Of a stretch of 64,000 nt of DNA, positions 7,818 to 16,587 are shown piece after piece. A program made the translations under genes and the position numbers. Source of the DNA: Candidatus Daviesbacteria bacterium. Its GTDB lineage: Bacteria > Patescibacteria > Microgenomatia > Daviesbacterales > UBA10151. How positions within the stretch are numbered: position 1 is the first letter of the stretch; each line of letters starts with the position of its first letter. The notes under the pieces were generated by a model. That model saw only the letters and a list, made by a program, of their open reading frames with translations. It was not told the DNA's origin and did not search any database. The stretch spans positions 124,001 through 188,000 of the forward strand of contig JACPKM010000001.1 of the NCBI GenBank assembly GCA_016187025.1, written 5' to 3'.

Positions 7818-8007
7818 CTCATCCGTTATGAGTGTTTAGACGATTTAAAACAAATCTAAACAAAGTGAACGGCAACCGACCGAAACGACCATACGGGCAG
7901 AACTGTAGGGCGCGCCCTCACTGGTAGATAGATCAAATAACAGTTACAAGGTTTATCTATTAACAGGGCTGTGTATTAACTACGGTAGCAGGTACTAAAA
8001 CACCTGC
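7818..8007 (+). ncRNA. Candidate structured RNA with a pseudoknot, upstream of RHH and recombinase genes
   Basis: The 327-base gap 7735-8061 has no gene but contains clear secondary structure and higher GC than its flanks. Hairpin CTCAT (7818-7822)/ATGAG (7828-7832) has loop CCGTT, which is complementary to AACGG at 7868-7872 (a pseudoknot). An 8-bp stem TGTTTAGA (7833-7840)/TCTAAACA (7855-7862) lies between. Further pairs are AACTGT (7901-7906)/ACAGTT (7940-7945), enclosing the palindrome AGGGCGCGCCCT, and GCAGGT (7988-7993)/ACCTGC (8002-8007). Strand is assumed from the flanking genes. It could be a cis-regulatory leader or a recombination site. I do not recognise the family. Confidence 0.5.
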
Positions 8008-8061
8008 CCGGAGGTGCGGTGAGGAGGGAAGATATTTAAAGGAGGGTTGGAAGAAATAAAT

Positions 8062-8205
8062 ATGAGTAAACAAGTAAACAAAAAAATGAAACAGAAAGCC
8101 ACAAAACTGGTTAGGATCAGCGCAGAGTTACATAGAAGACTAAAAATCGAGTCGGCTATCACTCAAACAACGATTGGAGAGCTTATTGAGAAACATCTTG
8201 TTTAA
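8062..8205 (+). CDS. Ribbon-helix-helix (CopG/Arc-type) protein
   Basis: 47 residues from ATG 8062, preceded by AAAGGAGGG as ribosome-binding site. The protein is a lysine-rich arm followed by TKLVRISAELHRRLKIESAI and TTIGELIEKHLV. That is a beta strand with two helices, the minimal ribbon-helix-helix fold. Element 2 carries a close relative at 21350-21559 (TLVRIDAELHRLLKIKA, TTIRTLIEGAL). Such proteins dimerise and bind operator DNA, and the likely target is the promoter region of the element genes. There is no toxin partner next to it. Confidence 0.7.
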   Translation: MSKQVNKKMKQKATKLVRISAELHRRLKIESAITQTTIGELIEKHLV

Positions 8206-8241
8206 TACCTTTTAATTATGTTATATAATTAAGTATAAGTA

Positions 8242-8466
8242 ATGAGCCTGTTTAAGAAACCGTGCATGGTAGATTATAAAGAAATGTTAGCTGAAGCTAG
8301 GGCTATATATTTGGCTATGAAACAAGGCGCTATAAGTTATGAAAAAGCAAAGTTAATGACAACGCCATATTTGGAGATAATCAATAAACGAGTAAGGAAG
8401 CTAGCCCGTAAGCATGGAGTATATGCAAAAGAGATTAGATTCAATGATTTAAACAGAAATATATGA
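8242..8466 (+). CDS. Small conserved protein coupled to the serine recombinase
   Basis: 74 residues: MSLFKKPCMVDYKEMLAEAR, then KQGAISYEKAKLMTTPYLEIINKRVRKLARKHG. It is helical and basic. Its last codons overlap the recombinase start (ATGA-type overlap at 8463), so the two are translationally coupled. I know small proteins of this type directly upstream of serine recombinases in CPR elements, but not their role. A directionality factor or DNA-bending partner is a reasonable guess. Confidence 0.65.
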   Translation: MSLFKKPCMVDYKEMLAEARAIYLAMKQGAISYEKAKLMTTPYLEIINKRVRKLARKHGVYAKEIRFNDLNRNI

Positions 8467-9974
8467 AAAATTGTTATGTTTATTTAAGAGTGTCAACAGA
8501 TGAGCAAGCCAATGAGGGTTTTTCTTTAGATAATCAAAAGAGGTCCTGTTTGGATTATGCTCAAATGTGTGGCTACCACGTTAAGAAAGTCTTTGAAGAT
8601 GGAGGTAGAAGCGGTAAAACTACAGACCGGCCTGCGTTTCAAGAATTACTCGCCTTAATTCAAGAAAATTCTGTAGATGCAGTTATTATTTATAAAATAG
8701 ACCGTTTTGCCAGAAATGTAGGTGATTTTTCAAATATAAGAAAGCAATTCAAGCAATTAGGGATTAAGCTGCTTTCAGTATCCGAGAATGGAGATGTAAC
8801 AGAGGGTTTAATAGGCAATATCTTTGCTTCAGTTGCAGAATGGGAGTCAGAGGTTAATGGACAAAGGACAAAAGATGCTTTAATGCAGAAGTTTAGAGAG
8901 GGCTGGCAGCCCACTCCTCCCCCAATAGGCTATATAAGCATTGGCGGTGACAGGGAGAGAAAAACTTGCGAACCAGATCCTTATGTTGCACCGATTATCA
9001 AAGAGTTATATGAGTTATACGCTACTGGTAATTATTCAATCCTAGAATTACAAGAGTGGTTAAGCGATAAAAACCTTATTTCTAAAACTGGTACAGGATT
9101 AGGGCATAGTGTAATTTGTAATATTCTCAATAACCCCTTTTATTACGGTTTGATCCGATGGAGGGGAGAATCTAAGATCGGTAAACATATCCCCATTATC
9201 ACCAGAGAGCTATTTGATACTTGCCAGTATGTTTTAGCCAAGCACAGAAACTTCCTTTTACGAAGGCGTACACACAACTTTCTACTCAGAGGATTTATTT
9301 ATTGTGCTGAGTGTGGCCAGCGGTATACTGCTGAATGGCATAAAAACGAGCACAAATTCAAGCATAGAGGCGGTAAAATTGGTTATTACCACTGTATAAA
9401 ACTAGGAAGAAATGGTTGTCCTGCTCCTTATGTAGAAATATCCGAGCTTGAAAAGTTGGTTGAAAAGGAGTTTAAAAACATGCAGTTTAGCCAGGAGTTT
9501 ATAGATGCGGTAGTCAGAAAGACCAGAGAACGCCTTGAAAACAACCGTAAATCGGCTAATGCCGTCAAACAAGGCATGCTTAACCAAAAAACCGCCTTAG
9601 AAACAAAAAGAAATAAGCTGGAAGATGCTTTACTGGATGCAACAATAGACAGGGACACTTTCAAAAGAAAGCACACAGAGATTCATGACAAGATTTTGAA
9701 CTTAGAGGCACAAATTCAAGAAACTGACGCCCAGAGTCAAATAGACATAGATTTGATTGATGAGGTATTAGCTTTTACCAGAAACATCTACCAAACATAT
9801 AAAGATGCTCCAACTTACCTTAAAAGACATTACTTAAGATTCTTTTATGAGAAGCTAATTGTAAGAAATAAAGAAGTTGTTGAGGCAGTGCCAACACCAA
9901 TCTTCTTGTCCCTACAAGCTAATCAAGCGGTTATAATAACAGCTTTCAGCTCCCCAGCTCTGAAGTTATTATAG
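8463..9974 (+). CDS. Large serine recombinase (integrase) of accessory element 1
   Basis: 503 residues. The resolvase-type catalytic domain spans 1-150 with the nucleophile S11 in YLRVSTDEQ, and R81 and R84 in IDRFARN. The 'recombinase' DNA-binding domain (about 155-275) follows. A zinc ribbon has C281/C284 and C311/C319. A long coiled coil covers about 330-430. Large serine recombinases integrate and excise elements between short att sites without high homology. It is the last gene of element 1 and coupled to the 74-aa gene. It is a clear homologue of the recombinase at 24021-25559: FLLRG, the TAEWH segment, IGYYHC and the C-terminal LKRHYLRFFyE block are shared. Confidence 0.95.
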   Translation: MKNCYVYLRVSTDEQANEGFSLDNQKRSCLDYAQMCGYHVKKVFEDGGRSGKTTDRPAFQELLALIQENSVDAVIIYKIDRFARNVGDFSNIRKQFKQLGIKLLSVSENGDVTEGLIGNIFASVAEWESEVNGQRTKDALMQKFREGWQPTPPPIGYISIGGDRERKTCEPDPYVAPIIKELYELYATGNYSILELQEWLSDKNLISKTGTGLGHSVICNILNNPFYYGLIRWRGESKIGKHIPIITRELFDTCQYVLAKHRNFLLRRRTHNFLLRGFIYCAECGQRYTAEWHKNEHKFKHRGGKIGYYHCIKLGRNGCPAPYVEISELEKLVEKEFKNMQFSQEFIDAVVRKTRERLENNRKSANAVKQGMLNQKTALETKRNKLEDALLDATIDRDTFKRKHTEIHDKILNLEAQIQETDAQSQIDIDLIDEVLAFTRNIYQTYKDAPTYLKRHYLRFFYEKLIVRNKEVVEAVPTPIFLSLQANQAVIITAFSSPALKLL

Positions 9975-10085
9975 AAGGGGTATCAAGTATATTAAAGACT
10001 TTTGAAGATGTTATTGAAATGGGAATAATCAAGGCCAGATGGGAAGAAATTAAAAGAGTCCAGAAGATACCTAACGCTACATGTA

Positions 10086-11279
10086 TTAGGTGTTAATAAC
10101 CATATCAATATTCGGTACATCTCCATATTTACGTAATACTGTTATAAATTTCTCACCAAAATCTGGGGATTTGATTAGAATCTCTGGATTCCCACTTTCT
10201 TCAATCAACCATTCGCCGCTACTAGTTTCTTGGTCAGTTCCATAGTGATATGAATAGTTGGTAAAAAGTATTGCATTACTGGGTGCAGGTTTACCCCTTG
10301 TAGCGAAAGTAGCGTTATCTCTCATTTTTGTAACTGCCTTTACCCAAGGAATATCATTTGGATTAGCGCCTGGAGAAAGAGGTAGATTCATATCAATAAA
10401 AATAATGAATGGTTTACCGTGAGGTTTCTGTTTCAAAGCATGCCTATATAACTTCGCAACACTCGAACGAAACTCTTTTTCCTTGTTAAACTCACCTTCT
10501 TTATGCAAAACCCCTTCTCTTTCTTTACTCTTAACTTCAACTGCAATTTCTTCACCAGTTCCAGGGTTTGTAGCGATAAATTCCGAGTGCTTTGGTTGAG
10601 TTTTTTGGCCTACAAATTCTTCATCAAGAAATTTTATCTTATACCCCATTCGAGCAAATAATGCAGCTACAGCTATCTCATATCTAACACTTTGATATTC
10701 TATATAGTTCCTTAGCTTCTTTAAGAAAATCTCTGGTAGATGCACTGCATGGATGAGACTACATACATCAAAGGCTAATGAAATCAAAGCACGAGAGTAA
10801 CCATCTGGTATAGCTCGCCAACCTTCTCCATACCTATTTTCTGGAATCTTATTTTTATCTTGCCAATCGTAATGTTTTATAAAACATCTGTAAATAAAAT
10901 GTTGTTTATCCTCTGGTGATTCCATTTGTTTTATCCACCAATCACGACCCAACTCCTCTTTTAGAACATATATTATAAATTCATGAAAAGTCTCTTTCTT
11001 TGGTCGACGAGGGTATAAACGACTACTAAGTGCCCACACTTTATTGCCCCTAAAATGTGTTGGTGTCACAAAATCAATGAATACACCAGCTTGTACTAGT
11101 TTTTTTCGTCTTTCGATCATCTGCATTTCTAGTTCTTGCCTAATGCGTTCAAGTTCTGGAGTAGACTTTAATTTTTTAATAATTGAGGTCTTCAGCGACC
11201 CCCCGCTTAGTAGATGACACTTTTTATACTTTTTCCCGCTTCCACAAGGGCAAGGGTTATTTCTTCCAATCTTAGCCAT
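10086..11279 (-). CDS. SEC-C motif protein with a PD-(D/E)XK-like region
   Basis: 397 residues from ATG 11279. The N-terminus GRNNPCPCGSGKKYKKCH is a SEC-C zinc motif, as in SecA tails and many defence or nucleic-acid enzymes. The middle is helical. Around residues 215-260, LFARMGYKIKFLDEE, then HSEFIATNP, then EEIAVEVKSKERE resembles a restriction-endonuclease-like core (E...D/E...ExK). A Met-rich tail follows. The gene is divergent from the Vsr fragment, with about 40 bases between them, and opens the defence-like island. The nuclease assignment is from motif shape only. It could also be a protein-interaction factor. Confidence 0.65.
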   Translation of the reverse strand: MAKIGRNNPCPCGSGKKYKKCHLLSGGSLKTSIIKKLKSTPELERIRQELEMQMIERRKKLVQAGVFIDFVTPTHFRGNKVWALSSRLYPRRPKKETFHEFIIYVLKEELGRDWWIKQMESPEDKQHFIYRCFIKHYDWQDKNKIPENRYGEGWRAIPDGYSRALISLAFDVCSLIHAVHLPEIFLKKLRNYIEYQSVRYEIAVAALFARMGYKIKFLDEEFVGQKTQPKHSEFIATNPGTGEEIAVEVKSKEREGVLHKEGEFNKEKEFRSSVAKLYRHALKQKPHGKPFIIFIDMNLPLSPGANPNDIPWVKAVTKMRDNATFATRGKPAPSNAILFTNYSYHYGTDQETSSGEWLIEESGNPEILIKSPDFGEKFITVLRKYGDVPNIDMVINT

Positions 11280-11318
11280 AAACAAATCAATGTTAGAAAT
11301 TATTATATAATTTACCTT

Positions 11319-11513
11319 ATGGATAATCTCACTTCAGCACAAAGAAGATTATGCATGACACGGATAAGATCCACTAATACAAAAATAGAGATTCTTTTTA
11401 GAAAGTATCTCTGGAGTAATGGATTTAGAGGCTACAGAGTAAAAAGCAAATTGGAAGGCAAACCTGATCTTTACTTCCCCAAAAAACAAACAGAGCATCT
11501 ATTGACACTTTAA
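11319..11513 (+). pseudogene. vsr: Truncated very-short-patch-repair (Vsr) endonuclease
   Basis: From ATG 11319 the frame reads MDNLTSAQRRLCMTRIRS and then NTKIEILFRKYLWSNGFRGYR, and GKPDLYFPKK before it runs into TEHLLTL and stops. This is the exact N-terminal half of Vsr mismatch endonucleases, ending at the PD(L)xFp motif. The catalytic FIDGCFWH..C segment that should follow is absent. The intact enzyme nicks T:G mismatches left by cytosine-methyltransferase deamination. Here it must be inactive. It marks a decayed restriction-modification locus upstream of HerA. Confidence 0.8.
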
Positions 11514-11616
11514 TGAGGCTGACAGTCTCATTACCCGCATCTTTAATCCTAAATGCTAGGTGCTTTTTCTTACAAATTCAGCTATACTATGGACATCAAA
11601 TTCACCTTTTTCTGAT

Positions 11617-13158
11617 ATGGATGAGAATATATTACAAGAAGATATTGGGTCGGTTGTAGCAGATGAGTTCTCCCCTACTTTTGATTGCTTCAGAATAAAA
11701 GCGGATGCTAACAAGTATGTTTACCCAGGCACACTTGTTGCAACTCCCATTGATAAAAATCACTTCTTGATAGGTCGCATCAAATCATCGTTGGAAGTAA
11801 ATCCTCATGAAAGCGCTTCTCGTGCAAAAGTTAGAGAGGCATTGGATATCGAGCCAGATTATCCAGAAGAGAAACTTTCGACGAACATATACCGTGTGTA
11901 CGAGGCTGATGTTATTGAAGAAGGAATACTATCCAAAGAAGGTGAAGCAATAAAAATGGAGGTATCTGAACCTTCTGATATGCCAAAAGCGGGAGCTAGA
12001 GTATTTATCCCTACAGAAGAAGTTGTTGCGAATGCAATGGGGTTTTTGAGAGAAGAAGACAAGGCGTTAGTGTTAGGAAGAACAAAAATAACCAATGGCG
12101 ATGAAGATCAAGAAAATCCTAAGAATAACGTTCTCTTAAAACCATCACTAATTCAGAGGCATGTATTTGTTGGTGGCACAACTGGAAGTGGCAAATCATA
12201 CGCCACAGGGGTAATTCTTGAAGAAGTTAATAAGTTTAAAATTCCTATAATAATTCTTGATTCGCAGAATGAATATATTGGACTAGCAGAAGGACTTGGA
12301 GGAGTTGTACTCAAGCCTGGAGATGATTATAAGGTCAGACTATCGTCTCTCACTGAAGGAGAAATCCTTGGGCTAGTCCCGACATTACCTGAGGTAGGTC
12401 GTAATCTATTAGCCTTTACTTTTCTACAGTTAAAAAGAGAGATTATTCGTGGAGAAAGAGGAGGTTTTGGTTTGGACGACATTTTAATTGAAATGTCTAA
12501 TAATGCCCCCTCTCTTCAGGTAAACACAAATAGCCTTCAGATAGCATTACAACGAACTCGTTCCTCACTTGAAAGACATAGATTTTTAGGTGATGAGACT
12601 AACTGGAAAGATTTACTCAGAGATCAACCTGTTGTAAATATCGACTGTGGCGATTTGGATCAACACCAACTACAGCTTGTCATAGGCGCAACACTCCGAG
12701 AACTACAACATTTAAGAAAAAGTGTTGAGATTCCTCCGTATGTTGCAGTTCTAGATGAGGCACATTTACTTGTTCCCGAAGGTGAAGATAGTCCTTGTAA
12801 ACAGGTTATACGAGAAGGAGTAAGGATTGGCAGACATTATGGAATCTGTATGTTTTTAATTACTCAAAGCCCAGTTGATATCGATAAGAAAACAATTCGG
12901 CAATGTAATACTCGATTCATTTTTGCACTGGAGCCAGACCAACTCGAGTCGATTAAGGGCGTACGCGCAGATGCTACAGAAGATATGTTACAGCGCTTAC
13001 CTAAAATGCCAGTTGGTACCTGCATATTATCTGGAACTTATGAGACTGTTAAGCATGCAATCCCCATAAAAATTCGCAAGAGGAATATTGAATCAGGTGG
13101 TAAAACCCCCGATATATTTACAGAAATGACTGAGAAATGGATAAACAAGAAGAAATAA
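11617..13158 (+). CDS. herA: HerA-type hexameric DNA-translocating ATPase
   Basis: 513 residues from ATG 11617 (MDENILQEDIG). The N-terminal beta-barrel HAS domain (about 1-120, IGSVVADEFSPTFDCFRI.. GTLVATPID) is followed by the FtsK-like ATPase. Walker A GGTTGSGKS is at 186-194, Walker B VAVLDEAH at 376-383, and the sensor TQS follows, with ARG-rich RIGRHYG nearby. HerA forms hexameric rings that pump duplex DNA and partner with NurA nuclease in DNA end resection. Bacterial HerA rings also drive several phage-defence systems. The next gene starts inside this one (22-base overlap), so the two are co-translated. Confidence 0.92.
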   Translation: MDENILQEDIGSVVADEFSPTFDCFRIKADANKYVYPGTLVATPIDKNHFLIGRIKSSLEVNPHESASRAKVREALDIEPDYPEEKLSTNIYRVYEADVIEEGILSKEGEAIKMEVSEPSDMPKAGARVFIPTEEVVANAMGFLREEDKALVLGRTKITNGDEDQENPKNNVLLKPSLIQRHVFVGGTTGSGKSYATGVILEEVNKFKIPIIILDSQNEYIGLAEGLGGVVLKPGDDYKVRLSSLTEGEILGLVPTLPEVGRNLLAFTFLQLKREIIRGERGGFGLDDILIEMSNNAPSLQVNTNSLQIALQRTRSSLERHRFLGDETNWKDLLRDQPVVNIDCGDLDQHQLQLVIGATLRELQHLRKSVEIPPYVAVLDEAHLLVPEGEDSPCKQVIREGVRIGRHYGICMFLITQSPVDIDKKTIRQCNTRFIFALEPDQLESIKGVRADATEDMLQRLPKMPVGTCILSGTYETVKHAIPIKIRKRNIESGGKTPDIFTEMTEKWINKKK

Positions 13159-14741
13159 ATGGCGAATCATTATCTTTTGAGGAAACTCTATCTAGACTCG
13201 AAGCAGAGCGTAGAATTGATCCAATTATTGTCCAAACTGCAGACTACCTCTTAGCGGCTAGTATACTAAGTGGCGAAAAAGAACTCCTAAAACAAGCACG
13301 AGAAGCCCTCATGAAGGAAGATCCTCGAGAGCTATTCTTAAAGTTTATACAAGAGTGCATAAAAGATTTACAGACAGCCCCTAGAGCAGAGCGCTTTAAA
13401 TATGCAACTTACTTGAATGATGTGGCAATTATGGGATTGGGTATTTGGCAAGAAGATATTGGTTTAACGGCAACAGGACAAGATGCTTTGAAATTTACTA
13501 GAGAGCCTAATTGGGAAAAGATAAAAGCACACATCAGTGAAGTAGTTTTTGGAGACTATTTTATTGAACAAGTATCAGTTCCAGTTGATACCCAAATATG
13601 GGGAACCGAATTCCCTTTAAGAATGAGCGCCTGCGATGCCAGTCAACACAGATTTAAACTCAAAGCTCCTTTTAATAAAGCTTTCGCATCACCCGTTGTC
13701 GTTAATAATGCAGGAGGAACTATTAAGACAAACGAAGTGGAGAAGCGCTGGACGCCAATCGCGGTACCTAAAAATACTGGAGATTATGAGGATTGGGTAA
13801 TTCTTGGTCCTCATGACTACGCCTACATGGAGGACGGAGACTATGAATGGGCAGTTAAATCGTCAATGGATGTAGGTGAATTTTTTGTAGAGGAGACATT
13901 TATTTTTAAACATGGTGGCCTTGCTAAAAAGCCAGATGTCCATTTTAGAGACGGTAGAATATACCCTCAGGATAAGCTCATGAATTGTAAAATCCAAAAT
14001 AGGCATGGAGAACTCACACGGCAAGCATTATATAGGATGGTTACAACCTGTAAGACTGCAAATGATTTAAAAATTCTTTACTGCGGTGTGGCAAAACAGG
14101 TAGAGCTTAAAATATTTAGCACAATTATTGATTGGTATATTACCAAAGTGATTGGAAACACTCACTGGAACCCTACAGGAAAAGCCATTACTGACTCAGA
14201 AATGATTCGATATATGCTGAACTGTGAAGATTTTAGCGCAAGAACATTTAATAAAATCTATGTTACATGCCAGGTTATGAGAAAATTTGAAGCAGCTTCT
14301 AATCTCAATAGAAGAACAAGACAACAAGCTCGCAACGATCTTGATAGTTTAAATCGTGTTCACCATAGTAGAGATATTACAGCAAGGGATATCGTAGAAG
14401 AAGCTTTAAAAGTAAATGTTGTTATGTTTTTTGCCGGACATTCCACAAACGATGAACTTTATATTCCCCGATATGAGTTTGTTATGCTACCCTTCATGAA
14501 GGTAGCGGAAATGAAGAATTATGTACTAAAGGTGTTATCTGCTTTAAGACTCGCTTCTTTTGATGTTGACGAAGACCATTTGCGAGGTCTTGACGAACCA
14601 ATCACTACTCTTGTCCCAACCCCTCTTCTCGTTGCCCACGATATAAGCAAAAAAATGGGTGAAGAGTTAGCAGCAAATTTTGCGCAAAGAACAACAGCAG
14701 AATTGATATTGCGTATGAGACAAAAAAAAGATATCGTATAA
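13137..14741 (+). CDS. NurA-like nuclease, partner of HerA
   Basis: 534 residues, with four features of the NurA family in order: D167 in MSACDASQHRF (motif I, usually DGS), D272-G in HFRDGRIYPQ (motif II), G317-V-A-K320 in ILYCGVAKQVEL (motif III), and C-terminal RYEFVMLPF followed by TPLLVAHDI (the P..L..AH end). It is longer than archaeal NurA (about 330-450 aa) because of an extra helical N-terminal region of about 150 residues. NurA is an Mn-dependent 5'-3' nuclease that docks on the HerA ring. The overlap with herA strongly supports the assignment. The unusual DAS for DGS and the long N-terminus suggest a distinct bacterial subfamily. Confidence 0.72.
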   Translation: MDKQEEINGESLSFEETLSRLEAERRIDPIIVQTADYLLAASILSGEKELLKQAREALMKEDPRELFLKFIQECIKDLQTAPRAERFKYATYLNDVAIMGLGIWQEDIGLTATGQDALKFTREPNWEKIKAHISEVVFGDYFIEQVSVPVDTQIWGTEFPLRMSACDASQHRFKLKAPFNKAFASPVVVNNAGGTIKTNEVEKRWTPIAVPKNTGDYEDWVILGPHDYAYMEDGDYEWAVKSSMDVGEFFVEETFIFKHGGLAKKPDVHFRDGRIYPQDKLMNCKIQNRHGELTRQALYRMVTTCKTANDLKILYCGVAKQVELKIFSTIIDWYITKVIGNTHWNPTGKAITDSEMIRYMLNCEDFSARTFNKIYVTCQVMRKFEAASNLNRRTRQQARNDLDSLNRVHHSRDITARDIVEEALKVNVVMFFAGHSTNDELYIPRYEFVMLPFMKVAEMKNYVLKVLSALRLASFDVDEDHLRGLDEPITTLVPTPLLVAHDISKKMGEELAANFAQRTTAELILRMRQKKDIV

Positions 14742-14743
14742 GT

Positions 14744-15799
14744 ATGGGCGATTTTGCCAATTCTGGATTCCGATATCCTTCAACCCGTTATACTGGTAGT
14801 AAGCGTAGATTCCTAGAGTGGATCAAAGAAAATTCCGATACTATCAAATTTGATACCGTTTTGGATTTGTTTGGAGGAACTGCAAGCGTAAGCCTACTGT
14901 TTAAAAGATATGGAAAACAAGTTTCTTATAACGACTTTTTGGCCTCAAATCAAATAGTTGCTAAGGCAATTGTAGAAAATGATGGCATTACTATTTCAGA
15001 TAAAGACCTAGCGTCGGTATTTTCGAAAACCCAGAAAAGATATCCTAATTTTATTCAAAACACCTATAAAAATGTTTTTTTTCTGGATGAGGAGAATGCA
15101 TGGCTCGATCAAGCAATCACTAATATTAACAAGATCGACAATGAGTATAAAAGAGCTATCCTTATGGCAAGCCTGTTCCAGGCCTGTCTAGCAAAACGTC
15201 CATTCAATCTTTTTCATAGAGCCAATCTATATATACGCACTAACGACGTAAAACGGACTTTTTGTAATAAAACAACCTGGGAAAGATCATTTGAGGAGTT
15301 GGTAAGCAGATATGTTAAGGAATACAACAATGCAGTATTCTCAAATAAAAGAAATAACAGAGTAATTGGTGGTTATAACGCAGCGAAATCTCCAAACGGC
15401 GTTGACTTAGTTTATATGGACCCTCCCTATTTCTCTGAACACATGACTCAAGGGACTAACTATCTAGCCTATTATCATTTTCTAGAAGGTTTAGCAGATT
15501 ACAAAAACTGGAAAAACCGCTTAGGTAAAGATACAGGGAAAGTAAAAAGAATGGAAGACTCAGAAGAAGTTTATAGCTTTACTAGAAAGGATAGGGTCTT
15601 AGAAACATTTGAAAAACTTATAAAGAGATTTCAGCATACACAGCTTATTATCTCTTATCAAAGCAATGGAATCCCTTCAAAAGAACAAATCATTGAGATG
15701 TTGCACAATGGAGGCAAAAAGGTGAAGGTTTATGAAAAACCACATAAGTATGCCTTAAGTAGAAGACAAACTAACGAATTATTATTTGTTGCAACTTAA
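14744..15799 (+). CDS. D12-class N6-adenine DNA methyltransferase
   Basis: 351 residues. The N-terminus RYPSTRYTGSKRRFLEWI is motif X of Dam/M.DpnIIA-type enzymes. Motif I is LDLFGGTASVS (about 40-50), and motif IV is DPPY at 226-229 (VYMDPPYFSEH). TQLIISYQSNG is the later core strand. These enzymes put a methyl group on adenine N6 in a short target, often GATC-like. It begins two bases after the nurA-like gene, so herA, nurA-like and this gene form one operon. In that setting the methyl mark would label self DNA. No restriction endonuclease of the usual type lies next to it. Confidence 0.88.
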   Translation: MGDFANSGFRYPSTRYTGSKRRFLEWIKENSDTIKFDTVLDLFGGTASVSLLFKRYGKQVSYNDFLASNQIVAKAIVENDGITISDKDLASVFSKTQKRYPNFIQNTYKNVFFLDEENAWLDQAITNINKIDNEYKRAILMASLFQACLAKRPFNLFHRANLYIRTNDVKRTFCNKTTWERSFEELVSRYVKEYNNAVFSNKRNNRVIGGYNAAKSPNGVDLVYMDPPYFSEHMTQGTNYLAYYHFLEGLADYKNWKNRLGKDTGKVKRMEDSEEVYSFTRKDRVLETFEKLIKRFQHTQLIISYQSNGIPSKEQIIEMLHNGGKKVKVYEKPHKYALSRRQTNELLFVAT

Positions 15800-15871
15800 C
15801 TGGTTGACACCAAGAACCCTTATAAATATACGGAAATTTTATTTTCCTCCCAAGATGTTTTTCAACAGGTA

Positions 15872-16072
15872 TTGGAGATAGGCTTAAGCAGGGATAGAAG
15901 AATCCTTATACCAATACTTGATTATATCGGTGAACATGCCCCATTAACACGCGAACAGATTAGAGTAATTATAAAAGAACTCAACTTGATACTCTCTGTT
16001 AGGAATATTGCCGTGCTTAACTTTGATGAGATAAAGGCGCTGCTTGAAGAAATAGACTCCCCGGCTTCTTAA
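15872..16072 (+). CDS. Small hypothetical protein, TTG start, doubtful
   Basis: 66 codons from TTG (LEIGLSRDRRILIPILDYIGEHAPLTREQ.. LLEEIDSPAS). There is no in-frame ATG and no clear Shine-Dalgarno before it. The frame is helical and could be the tail of a decayed gene, possibly a regulator, since a receiver-domain protein follows 43 bases later. I include it with low confidence. Confidence 0.35.
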   Translation: MEIGLSRDRRILIPILDYIGEHAPLTREQIRVIIKELNLILSVRNIAVLNFDEIKALLEEIDSPAS

Positions 16073-16115
16073 ACAAACTGTGCATAGGATGATTTAAGCA
16101 TCAAATAATCTAAGT

Positions 16116-16523
16116 ATGTATTTTAACAAAACAATTTTAATTCTTGAGGATAATTTAAAAGTATTATCTAAACTGCTAGATAAACTATACACACTTGAAG
16201 GCAGTCAACCGAATGAATTAAGTCTAATTGTTCTAACTAACGGCCAACAGGTTCAGGATTATATAAACAGTAATCCTAAAGCAGAGTTTGATATCGCACT
16301 TCTGGATTTTGATGATAAATTAGGCCGCTCATTTCATGCGTTAGAGATTGAAAAGTTTGGAGCAGAAAAGATTATCGGCATATCAAGTGTGCCTAAATGG
16401 AATTATGAGGCTCAAAAAAGGGGTGTTACAAGGATAATTTTAAAGGATTATGCAAAGATGGATGAATTTGCGGATTTGGTAGTAAAGGAAATAAGTGAGA
16501 TGATTAGAGAGCTTCCGGATTAA
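16116..16523 (+). CDS. Response-regulator receiver-like domain protein
   Basis: 135 residues: ILILEDNLKVLSKLLDKL (acidic pocket E-D after beta 1), IALLDFDD (phospho-acceptor region after beta 3), IIGISSVPKW (Ser/Thr position of beta 4) and RIILKDYA (the conserved Lys of beta 5). All receiver landmarks are present, but no output domain is attached. It may be a single-domain regulator or a degenerate receiver. No histidine kinase is in the window. It follows the HerA/NurA/methyltransferase operon on the same strand and could be its accessory subunit. Confidence 0.65.
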   Translation: MYFNKTILILEDNLKVLSKLLDKLYTLEGSQPNELSLIVLTNGQQVQDYINSNPKAEFDIALLDFDDKLGRSFHALEIEKFGAEKIIGISSVPKWNYEAQKRGVTRIILKDYAKMDEFADLVVKEISEMIRELPD

Positions 16524-16587
16524 ATTACTATATAGGTTAGTTACTCAAAAGTATGTATTTAGCTTGTTCTGGTGAACCATACTGACT

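Noticed and set aside
7735..8061. Group II intron or retron in the gap
   Set aside because: There is no reverse transcriptase nearby, and no domain V or GUGYG-type 5' end; the structure is different.
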